Source: UBA7985 sp038141425 (GTDB lineage: Bacteria; Pseudomonadota; Alphaproteobacteria; UBA7985). Taken from it: 64,000 nt of DNA. Numbering within the stretch: position 1 is the stretch's first letter; each line of letters begins with the position of its first letter. A model generated the notes under the pieces. That model ran no database searches and had not been told where the DNA came from. It saw nothing but the letters and a program-made list of their open reading frames with translations. Shown here one piece after another: positions 52,470 through 60,121 of the stretch. The position numbers and the translations under genes were made by a program. The stretch is from contig JAYQIC010000009.1 in the NCBI GenBank assembly GCA_038141425.1, positions 62,001-126,000 of the forward strand. The letters are read 5' to 3'.

Positions 52470-53343
52470 AATTCGAATTTTATAACAGCGCAACAATCAA
52501 GGCGCCCGGCGCTTTTGTCGGGGCAGGGCCTGACTGGTCGCCGGTCACACTCAAGGTGCGCTGGGCTTTCCTCGATCACCCGACGTTCGGACCGACCCTG
52601 GTCGATACTGGTTATGGCCCGTCGACCTATCCATCGCTGGCATCGGGTGGTTCTTCACCGAGCGGCAATGGTTTACCAACTCGTAGCATCGGGCTTCGAC
52701 TGTATACGAGCCTGTTGCGGGCCAGACTACGACCCGAAGGACAGATTGACACCGTATTGGTCGACAAGGGTCTGACCTCGAAGACATTCAATGCGTGATT
52801 GTCACCCACTTTCATGTCGATCATGTGAGCGAACTGCGCCGCTTTTCCAATGCGCGCATCCTCGCCAGCCGGCGTGGCTTCGACGCGGTTAGAAGGGCTG
52901 GCTGGCGGGCGTCCTTGCTTCACGGGACCTTTACTGAGCTTTTGCCACAGGATTTAGACCGGCGATTGGAGCCGATTGAGGCCTTGCCGCCCATCAATCT
53001 GCCGGACGGGCTTGGTACCGGCTGGTCGCTGGTGCCAGAACTGGCCTCACTGGTGCCAATGAACGGTCATGCGACGGGGCAAGTCGGAATTTATATCCAT
53101 AGCGAACACTATCTCTACGCTGTGGATGCGCACTTTGTACTCGGTGCTCTTGATCGAGCCGCCGAGGGCTTGGAACCGGGTCTGACCAAGCCAAAGGTTA
53201 CGCTCTCCGGTCTGCCACGCCTCATAGCCGATGATATTGAAGCGGCGGAAACCACCATTGCGCGGCTTGCAGCCTTCAAGCAGGCCGGGGGCCGGGTCGG
53301 GCTCTGCCATGATCCTGATCGCGATCCGTTCGATGCCGGTTGA
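52466..53343 (+). CDS. MBL-fold metallo-hydrolase, one frameshift
   Basis: Metallo-beta-lactamase-fold hydrolase of about 292 residues. The N-terminus is MKFEFYNSATIKAPGAF with VRWAFLDHPTFGPTLVDTGYG. After a shift near 52790 comes the metal motif VTHFHVDHVSELR (His-x-His-x-Asp-His), and later NGHATGQVGIYI and YAVDAHFV with further ligands. Such enzymes cleave thioesters, lactones or esters. In this operon thioesterase or lactonase action on the KAS III product is plausible but unproven. Confidence 0.8.
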
Positions 53344-54630
53344 AGCGGGAATGGCCGTCCTGGCGGCGTTTGTGCGGGCGCGTTGGCTGGCTGCGATCTT
53401 GCGCACGCGTGAGGATGTTTTGCGCCATCAGCGCAGACAAATGGCATCGTGGCGCGCCGCGCTTACCACCCACTTTCCTCACCTTAAGGCCGAGGATCTC
53501 GAAATGGACAAAGGGCAGCTGATGGCGAACTTCGCAACCTATAACCGTGATGGTATCAGCGCGCACACTGTTCGCAACGCGCTCGATCGAGGCGAGGCAG
53601 CCGAAGGGGGCCTGGCGCCCGGTTTGTACTGTGGTGTTTCGAGCGGGACGTCTGGCAACCGGGGGCTTTACATCATCACAGAAGCCGAGCGCTACCGCTG
53701 GCTGGGTACTATCCTCGCCAAGGGGTTACCTGACGTTTGGCGGCGGCGGCATCGCGTCGCCGTGATCCTGCCACAGAGCAGCGCACTCTACCGAGCCGGA
53801 AATAAATCCCGCTGGTTGAAGCTTGCATTCTTTGATCTCAGGCAGGGTCCGGTCTCTTGGGAAGATGCGCTCGCTGACTTTGACCCGACCGTCATCATTG
53901 CACCGCCCAAAATCTTGCGCTGGCTGGCCGAGAATGCTGATCTCGGCCGTCTCCGCCCGCAGCGGCTTTTCGCGGGGGCGGAGACACTCGATCCACCCGA
54001 TCGCTGGATCGTTGAGGCAGCCTTTTCTCTCCGTCTGGGTCAGATTTACATGGCAACCGAAGGCCTGTTTGCCATCAGTTGTAGCGAAGGGCGGCTGCAT
54101 CTGACGGAGGACTTTGTCCGGTTCGAGTTCGAGCCCGTCGGCGATCAGCTGGTCACGCCCATTGTCACTGATTTTTCCAGACACTTTCAGCTCACATGCC
54201 GCTATCGCATGAATGATCTTCTTCGGCTGGGCGGTCGAGGCTGCCCCTGCGGTTCCCTCTCCAGATTGTGGATGCGGTGGAGGGCAGGCAAGACGACGTG
54301 TTCTGGTTTGGTGATCGGATGATCACCCCCGATGTACTGCGGAACGCGGTGCTAGACTGCAGCCCGTCGATCACGGATTTCCGCATTCAACAGCGGCTCG
54401 ACGGATCGGTGGAACTCCGCCTGCCATCAACAGTCGAACCCGTTGTCCAGAAATCAGCACTCGCTGCCCTTGAGGGTGCACTGCACACGGCGGTGCCGGT
54501 TCAGCGGTGTACGCCGGATACAAACGAACAGACCGAGGGCCCCATCCTAGTCCGCCTAGCCAACTGGAACCTGACCTCCGACCAACTCCTGTCGCGCAAA
54601 CTGCGGCGGGTCGAGCGGTTGAAGCGATGA
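53333..54630 (+). CDS. F390-synthetase-like adenylate-forming enzyme, one frameshift
   Basis: Member of the ANL adenylating superfamily, in the PaaK/coenzyme-F390-synthetase-like branch, about 432 residues. It has LYCGVSSGTSGNRGLYIIT as the phosphate-binding loop, MATEGLFAISCSEG as the A5-like motif, and YRMNDLLRLGGRGCPCGS as the A7-like motif with two Cys. The frame shifts near 54265 into VDAVEGRQDDVFWFGDRM, and the C-terminal subdomain runs to 54630. The start at ATG 53333 overlaps the hydrolase stop; ATG 53309 is possible. It likely activates a carboxylic acid for the neighbouring ligase or synthase. Confidence 0.8.
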
Positions 54631-55829
54631 AACGAACGGTACTCATCACGGGCCTCAGGGCGCCTGTGGCCCTGCACTGGTGCCGATTGTTCGCGGCGGC
54701 TGGCTGGCGGGTCTTCGGTGCCGACAGCCTCCGCGACCCGGTTGGTCGGTTTTCGCGTTCTATCAAAGGCTACTTGCATTTGCCTCCACCGCGATCAGAA
54801 CCAGACAATTTTGCCAAAGCCATCTCCAGCGCGGTTGAAGAGACAGACGCTGATCTTATACTCCCAACCTGCGAGGAAGTGCTTTTCTTGGCCCGGGCTG
54901 CCCTGCGCCCCGAGGCCAGAGGTTGGGCTCAGCGGCTCTTTGCCCCATCGCTCGAAGACCTGATCACACTCCACGACAAAGCCGCGTTCAATGCACTGCT
55001 CGCTCGTGTGGCACCGGATTTTGCGCCGTCCTTTCAAAACCTAGAAACTGGCGCCGACGCGGCGGCCCTCGGTGAGGGGCCTTGGGTGCTCAAACCGAGA
55101 TTTTCGCGATTTGCCTCCAGCGTTTTGATCAAGCCGGACCGGGCAACGGTGCTCAGGTTACCCATCTCGCCCGAGCAGCCTTGGTTGGCGCAGGCCTATC
55201 TGCCAGGTGAGGAGATCTGTCTGTCTGCCGTTGCTGTCAAGGGGCAGGTGCTCGCCTTACAGGCCTATGAACCTCTGTTGCGGTTGCGTCAGGGTGTAGG
55301 TGCCAGTATCGCCTTTGCCGCCAGCGAAGATGGGGTTCACTCCCAGCTCCGTCCTATGGCCGAGGCAGTCGCCAAGGCTCTGAACCTCACCGGGCAGCTC
55401 TCCTTTGATTTGCGTCAGGATGCTGAAAGGCAATGGCGCGCACTGGAGTGCAATCCGCGTGCGACCAGTGGATTTCACTTCTTCGACCCTGATGATGGCC
55501 TGGTGGAAGCCGTGGCCGAGGGGCGGAGCGCGCTCATGTCCCGGACCCGCCCGACAGGAGAAGTTCTGGGTGAGGCCGTTCCAGCTCTGCTTGCCGGGGG
55601 CATCAGGGGGCTCGCACTCTGCCTTGGTCTCATGCGGTCAAAGGCCGGGGCCACTCGGCGCTTACGTCCGTTGAGTTCATGGCCCGGAGATACGATTTCT
55701 CCGCTGGATCAATCGCGGGCCTTTTTCGAACTTTGGCTTCGATCCCGGGCTCACCGATGTTCACTGGAGGAGGCTTCGACCCTCGACATCTGCTGGAATG
55801 GACCGTCTGATCGTTCGCCCCTGCCTTGA
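54627..55829 (+). CDS. ATP-grasp family ligase
   Basis: Intact protein of about 400 residues starting MKRTVLITGLRAPVALHWC, with an N-terminal pre-ATP-grasp Rossmann-like domain. It has EGPWVLKPRFSRFASS (ATP-binding Lys), QAYLPGEEICLSAVAV and ALECNPRATSGFHFF (metal-binding Glu-x-Asn-x-Arg). ATP-grasp enzymes of this build join a carboxylate to an amine through an acyl phosphate. Its ATG overlaps the stop of the adenylating enzyme, completing a five-gene operon. The C-terminal 90 residues resemble nothing I know. Product unknown. Confidence 0.85.
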   Translation: MKRTVLITGLRAPVALHWCRLFAAAGWRVFGADSLRDPVGRFSRSIKGYLHLPPPRSEPDNFAKAISSAVEETDADLILPTCEEVLFLARAALRPEARGWAQRLFAPSLEDLITLHDKAAFNALLARVAPDFAPSFQNLETGADAAALGEGPWVLKPRFSRFASSVLIKPDRATVLRLPISPEQPWLAQAYLPGEEICLSAVAVKGQVLALQAYEPLLRLRQGVGASIAFAASEDGVHSQLRPMAEAVAKALNLTGQLSFDLRQDAERQWRALECNPRATSGFHFFDPDDGLVEAVAEGRSALMSRTRPTGEVLGEAVPALLAGGIRGLALCLGLMRSKAGATRRLRPLSSWPGDTISPLDQSRAFFELWLRSRAHRCSLEEASTLDICWNGPSDRSPLP

Positions 55830-55859
55830 GGCGACCTTTTTGAGTATCGTGAGTTGAAC

Positions 55860-57039
55860 TCAGCCTCGGTTGATGGTGGCGCCGTGCTCCTTGGCCCAGG
55901 CCTCGACCCGCGGGTTGAGGACCCGGAACCACAGCGGCGGGATCAGCGCCAGCAGGAAGGTTCCCGGATAGCCGGTCGGCAGATGCGGGACGTCGTCGAA
56001 GGTGTGCAGCACCTGATAATCACGCCAGGCGTGGGCATGGTGGTCGCTGTGGCGCTGGAGGTTGAATAGCAGCGCATTTGATAGCCACTGGTCAGCGTTC
56101 CACGAATGGATCGGGCGCACTGGTTCGTAGCGGCCCTTGTCGTTTAGGGCCCGGCCCAGTCCGTAGTGCTCGACGTAGTTGGCCTGAGTCAGCATGAGCC
56201 AGCAGGTCAGGTGGTGCAGGGCCAGTGGTAGCATGATCCAGCCGAAGGCGAGGATCAACGGCGCGGCGAGCAGGGCGCTCAGCCCCCAAATCTGCAGCAG
56301 TTGGTTGCTCGGGTGCAGAACCGGCGCTGCTTCGCCTTGAGGCGGCGGGTCTCGATCTGCAGCGCGCCGAAGATGGCCCCGGGGACTTCACGCAGGGCAA
56401 AGGCATAGAAGCCTTCGCCGAAGCGGGCGCTGGCGCAGTCCTCCGGCGTGGCGACGCGGCTGTGGTGGCCGGTGTTGTGCTCGAGGGTGAAGTGGCCATA
56501 GCCGACCAGCGCGTTGGCGATCTTGGCCGCGCGGCGGTCAGGCTTCTTGCCCGAATGGCCCAGCTCGTAGCCAACGTTGATCAGCGTGCCGTGGAACAGG
56601 GCGGCCCCCGCCACCAGCGCCAGCGCGGCAGCGGCCCGCCATAGCCCGGCGGTGCCGTCTCGCTGCCCCAGGCGTTGATCCAAAGCCCGGCGGTGATCAG
56701 CACGGCGAAGATGCTCGCCGCATAGATCGGCACGGTCAGGTACAGCAGCGCCTTGAAAAACGGGTCGCGCTCGGCGCAGCGCTCCTGCTCCGGGGTCAGA
56801 TTGATCCCGTCGCGCCCGCAGGCCAGGTCCAGCAGCGGGATCAGGCCGTAGAGGATTACGGGCAGGCTCAGCGCAAGCCAGGGCAGCTCCCAGACCCAGA
56901 TCAGCGCCAGTACCCCCGGCGCAATCAGCGCGGTGATAAAGCCCACGAGCCAGCGGACCCGGAAGGCCCGGGGCAAGCGTGCCTGTGGCGGGTGTGTGTT
57001 CCCCGGGTTGGGCGCTGAACTGGTTGGTGGTGTGACCAT
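55860..57039 (-). CDS. alkB: Alkane 1-monooxygenase (AlkB-type di-iron hydroxylase), two frameshifts
   Basis: Integral-membrane non-haem di-iron hydroxylase, about 393 residues from ATG 57039 (MVTPPTSSAPNPGNTHPPQA). Membrane helices include LVGFITALIAPGVLALIWVW and LPVILYGLIPLLDLA. His boxes: YELGHSGKK, FTLEHNTGHHSRVATPED, and NLQRHSDHHAHAWRDYQVL, plus NYVEHYGLGR of the AlkB HYG motif. The first box normally begins HELxH; here a Tyr codon (TAC) replaces His, a single-base difference. Frame breaks lie near 56655 and 56275. It converges on the biosynthetic operon, and a link to it is not established. Confidence 0.85.
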
Positions 57040-57465
57040 AGCTTGAATGTGCGAAACCAGCCTGCGGGCGTCAAGCGTGGGGTGGTGGGCGCGACAATGC
57101 GCAACCGCCGACGCAGGTGCTGATGCACGTGCTGCAACAGGCTGCGCTGGCGGGGCTGGGCACCGGACCGGTGCTCGCGCAAATACCAAGGGACAGGGGT
57201 TTAAGGCCTCGAAAACGAGAAATCGAAGATGCTCACCAAACCTTGGATAAGCCGATTGTTTCGTCGCTGACATCACTGAAATACCGGGAAAACAGCCGTT
57301 TCCTTTGTTCAAGCGGCAGACAAGCGGGCGTTACGGAAGCCTGCGAAAACCCTCCTCGTCAACCACGACGTCCCTTCCACTCTTCTAACCCCACATCCTT
57401 CCCCTCTTTTCCTCTCTTTCTCTCCACCACTCCACACACCAACACCGCTTCAAAGGAACAAACCC
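57040..57465. other. Divergent region with a 76-nt G-free leader before the curlin gene
   Basis: This gap between alkB (minus) and the curlin-like gene (plus) contains no convincing gene. Its plus strand from 57371 to 57446 has no G at all and is mostly C and T, striking in a GC-rich genome. The ribosome-binding site AAAGGAA follows at 57452-57458. Such C-rich, G-poor RNA resembles a Rho-utilisation site. Confidence 0.6.
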
Positions 57466-57918
57466 ATGCTTCTCAAGTCCGCCCTCAAAGTCGCCGCCGC
57501 TTCTGCCGCTGTCCTCGTTGCTTCGACCACCGTCGCGACCAGCGCACAGGCCTTCTGGTTCAATACCGTCAACATCAACCAGATTGGCATCGACAACGCC
57601 GTTGCCGGCTCGCAGACCGGTGTCTTCAACCACATTGAATTCTGGCAGGACGGTGCCTGGAACACAGCCGTCACGGCTCAGGACGGGGCGGGCAACGTGG
57701 TTGCCATCGGCCAGTCTGGCTTCGGTAACGAGGCCTACGGCGACCAGTTCGGTGACTGTAACGTCTCCGGGATTGGTCAGTTCGGTAGCGGTCACTACGC
57801 CGAGAGCAACCAGAGCGGTGATTGCAACGCTGTTGCGGTTCTGCAGTTCGGTAACGGTCAGTCGACGACGGCTAACCAGGTTGGCTCCGGCAACTCTGCT
57901 GTGATCATCCAGTACTAA
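57466..57918 (+). CDS. Curlin-repeat protein 1 (CsgA/CsgB-like)
   Basis: Secreted protein of 150 residues. The signal peptide MLLKSALKVAAASAAVLVAS ends SAQA. Four to five imperfect repeats of about 22 residues follow with the curlin pattern of Gln, Gly and Asn at fixed spacing (INQIGIDNAV, VVAIGQSGFGNEA, VSGIGQFGSGHYA, VAVLQFGNGQST, NQVGSGNSAVIIQY). Curlins form amyloid fibres on the cell surface. Two Cys occur at equivalent places in adjacent repeats (FGDCNVS and SGDCNAV), unusual for curlins. No CsgE, F or G is present in the window. Confidence 0.8.
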   Translation: MLLKSALKVAAASAAVLVASTTVATSAQAFWFNTVNINQIGIDNAVAGSQTGVFNHIEFWQDGAWNTAVTAQDGAGNVVAIGQSGFGNEAYGDQFGDCNVSGIGQFGSGHYAESNQSGDCNAVAVLQFGNGQSTTANQVGSGNSAVIIQY

Positions 57919-58070
57919 AGCGCCCCCCGCTCAGGGGCCCGGGGTCGGGGCTATTCCGCTGCCACCATCGCGGTGGATCAGTCCTCCCGCCGACGCCACA
58001 TTGCTCGCCACTTCTTCTTCCCAGGTCGAGCCTCTTCAACATCACCTCTCTCCGCTCAAGGAACCTCACC

Positions 58071-58505
58071 ATGTCTTTCTCGCTCAAAACCCTCAAAATC
58101 GTCGGCGTCGCTGCCCTTGCTTCTCTCTCGCTTGCCGGGATAAACAGTTCTGCCCAGGCCGATGCCCAGCTGTCCGGTCAGCTATCCATCGGAATCCAGG
58201 GCTCCAACGCCGAAGAAAACGCCGCTATCGCCAATGGCCTTTTTCTCTACGCCCTGTTTCAGGGGCTGAATGGCGATACCGCCATGCTCCAGCAGCTGGG
58301 TAATGGCAACGCCGCCAGCCTGTCCCAGGGTGGTTTCGGCAACTTTGGCATCGTCGAACAGAATGGCGATGGTCATACGGCGAGCCTGGATCAGTCCGGC
58401 AACCAGAATGCCTTCGGCCTGTTCCAGTTCGGCGAAGGCACCACCGGCCATGTCAGCCAGTCGGGCAATGGCCAGTCCGGGCTGCTGTTCCAGTTCGGGT
58501 TCTGA
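58071..58505 (+). CDS. Curlin-repeat protein 2
   Basis: Second small secreted repeat protein, 144 residues, signal peptide ending SSAQA (MSFSLKTLKIVGVAALASLS). After a spacer rich in Ala and Leu, repeats read MLQQLGNGNAASL, SQGGFGNFGIVE, QNGDGHTASL, DQSGNQNAFGLF, QFGEGTTGHV and SQSGNGQSGLLF. It ends FGF. Ribosome-binding context (CAAGGAACCTCACC) resembles that of the first curlin gene. It lies 152 bp downstream and is probably co-expressed as partner or nucleator, by analogy with CsgA/CsgB. Confidence 0.78.
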   Translation: MSFSLKTLKIVGVAALASLSLAGINSSAQADAQLSGQLSIGIQGSNAEENAAIANGLFLYALFQGLNGDTAMLQQLGNGNAASLSQGGFGNFGIVEQNGDGHTASLDQSGNQNAFGLFQFGEGTTGHVSQSGNGQSGLLFQFGF

Positions 58506-58591
58506 TCGTCAGACCCAAAACGGACCACGGTTGCGTGCTCGATTTGACGCCGCTTCGCGGCTTACAAATCTCCCCCGCGAAGTCATACGGA

Positions 58592-58614
58592 CAGGCCGCG
58601 TTAAACGCGGCCTG
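58592..58614. terminator. Perfect GC-rich hairpin after the curlin genes
   Basis: CAGGCCGCGT at 58592-58601 and ACGCGGCCTG at 58605-58614 form a 10-bp perfect stem with a 3-nt loop. No T-run follows directly (ACGTCTTTCG), so termination would be weak or Rho-assisted. It may serve mRNA 3' protection instead. Confidence 0.45.
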
Positions 58615-58706
58615 ACGTCTTTCGTATTTTCTGTGAAAATGCATGACGCTTGGACCCGCCGCGCAAAGCGCGGTCGGAAGGCAAGTCGGTGCAATTCCTT
58701 TCCTTT

Positions 58707-58758
58707 GACACTCAACACCCTGAGTTCATCCTGAGCCTGTCGAAGGACTTTGAGTGTC
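58707..58758. repeat. REP-like palindromic intergenic element
   Basis: GACACTCAA and TTGAGTGTC are inverted arms enclosing CCTGAGTTCATCCTGAGCCT followed by GTCGAAGG. The core TCCTGAGCCTGTCGAAGG resembles short repeats I recall scattered between genes in alphaproteobacterial genomes. Only one copy is in the window. Confidence 0.5.
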
Positions 58759-58895
58759 GTTCCACCAAAGTTCTCCAACACGCTCACAGCGCAACTTTTT
58801 GAGCGCAAAGGAATGACGCCTTTCTGTCAAAGACGACGCCGCCCACGCCGGTTTCAGACGCGCTCCCAGAAGGGCTTTGGTCTAATGTCGGTCCT

Positions 58896-59840
58896 ATGAC
58901 GCTCAACCCGACCCAGTCCGTGCTGCGCGCCGACATCCTCTGGGGTGCCGGGCTGATGGTGATTTTCAGCCTGCTTGCACCGGTTCAGGACACGCTGGTC
59001 AAGCTGGCCACGGACCATGTCTCCAGCGGCGTCATCGCCTTTTCCCGCTTTTTCATCCAGGCGCTGATCCTCGTGCCGCTGGTCGCGCTGCGCTGGGGCC
59101 CCTCACGCCTGTGGCCCCAGCGCGCGCCGCATCTGCACGCCTTGCGCGGGGTGCTGATGGCGACCCTGACGGTCATGTTCACCATCGCGCTGGAGAGCAT
59201 GTACGTCGCCGATGCCATCGCCATATTCTTCGTTGAGCCGATGATCGTCACCCTGCTGGGCGGGCTGATCCTGCGCGAGCAGGTGGGATGGCGACGCTAC
59301 GTGGCCTGTGCCGTGGGCTTTGTCGGTGCCTTGCTGGTGATCCAACCCAGCTTCGAGGAACTCGGCTGGGTGGCTTTCCTGCCGCTGGGTGTGGCGCTGC
59401 TGTTCTCGATCTACCTGATTCTGACCCGTCAGCTGGCTCAGCACGAAGAACCCGTGGCTATGCAGGCCTACACCGGGGTTACCGGTCTGGTGTTCCTCGG
59501 CGCCATCCTTGCGGTGCTGGATCCGATGGGTTCGAAGACCTTTGCCCTGACGCCACCCGGTCCTTACGCACTGATGCTGCTGGGCGGGATGGGGCTGATT
59601 GCGACCTTCAACCACCTGCTGCTGGTTCAGGCCTTCCGGCGTGCGCCGGCCTCGGTGCTGGCGCCGATCCAGTATCTGGAGATTGTCACAGGCGTGCTGC
59701 TGGGTTGGATGATCTGGGCTTACGTTCCCAACGCCCTGAAGTGGGCCGGGATCGGCATCATCGTGGCTTCGGGGCTCTATATTGTCTGGCGGGAAAGTCG
59801 CCGCAGCCGGGCAGCGCCCAAGCCCTCGGCCCGGTACTAG
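58896..59840 (+). CDS. EamA/DMT family transporter
   Basis: Intact 314-residue inner-membrane protein with about ten helices in two EamA repeats. Examples are ADILWGAGLMVIFSLLAPVQ, VVEP-like VADAIAIFFVEPMIVTLLGG, YVACAVGFVGALLVIQPSF, PYALMLLGGMGLIATFNHLL and YLEIVTGVLLGWMIWAYVP. Members export or import small metabolites such as amino acids, nucleosides or S-adenosylmethionine. The substrate cannot be told from sequence. It is not clearly operonic with its neighbours. Confidence 0.87.
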   Translation: MTLNPTQSVLRADILWGAGLMVIFSLLAPVQDTLVKLATDHVSSGVIAFSRFFIQALILVPLVALRWGPSRLWPQRAPHLHALRGVLMATLTVMFTIALESMYVADAIAIFFVEPMIVTLLGGLILREQVGWRRYVACAVGFVGALLVIQPSFEELGWVAFLPLGVALLFSIYLILTRQLAQHEEPVAMQAYTGVTGLVFLGAILAVLDPMGSKTFALTPPGPYALMLLGGMGLIATFNHLLLVQAFRRAPASVLAPIQYLEIVTGVLLGWMIWAYVPNALKWAGIGIIVASGLYIVWRESRRSRAAPKPSARY

Positions 59841-60060
59841 GCCGCACCCCGCCCACCAACACGGCCATCAACACGCCCACCAACACGGCCACCAGCAGGC
59901 CCGCTTTCTGACCTTCGTTCGAGCATGCTTTCTGGCCCGCGTTCTAGCCGGCTTTCTGGCCCGCGCTCTGATCCGTTTTCTGTCTTGCTTTTTGGGGCGG
60001 CCGGGCAAAGTTGCGTTTCAGGGCTTCCATCCAAGGCCGAAGACCGGCACAGTCCGGTCC
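59841..60060. repeat. Degenerate tandem repeats in intergenic DNA
   Basis: After the EamA stop, CACGGCCA and CACGCCCA units recur about every 12 bp (59855-59900). They are followed by TTTCTGGCCCGCG-type units about every 21-24 bp (59905-59995). I read no gene here. The plus-strand frame across it gives only His/Gln- and Phe/Leu/Arg-rich repeats, so these are probably decaying minisatellites. Confidence 0.45.
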
Positions 60061-60121
60061 TGAGACAACCCGCTGGCGACACCAGCCAGCCAGCCAATAC
60101 AGACCTAAGGGAGAGACGGTC

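Larger units (their letters stand above)
58506..58895. other. Intergenic region with hairpins and a REP-like repeat
   Basis: This 390-bp gap holds a perfect hairpin at 58592-58614 and a palindromic intergenic repeat at 58707-58758. The ORFs across it have no coding character. The start of the EamA gene follows at 58896. Confidence 0.5.

Noticed and set aside
59782..60063. His/Gln-rich and Phe/Leu/Arg-rich small protein after the EamA gene
   Set aside because: The frame only translates degenerate DNA repeats, overlaps the transporter end, and has no ribosome-binding site or conserved features.
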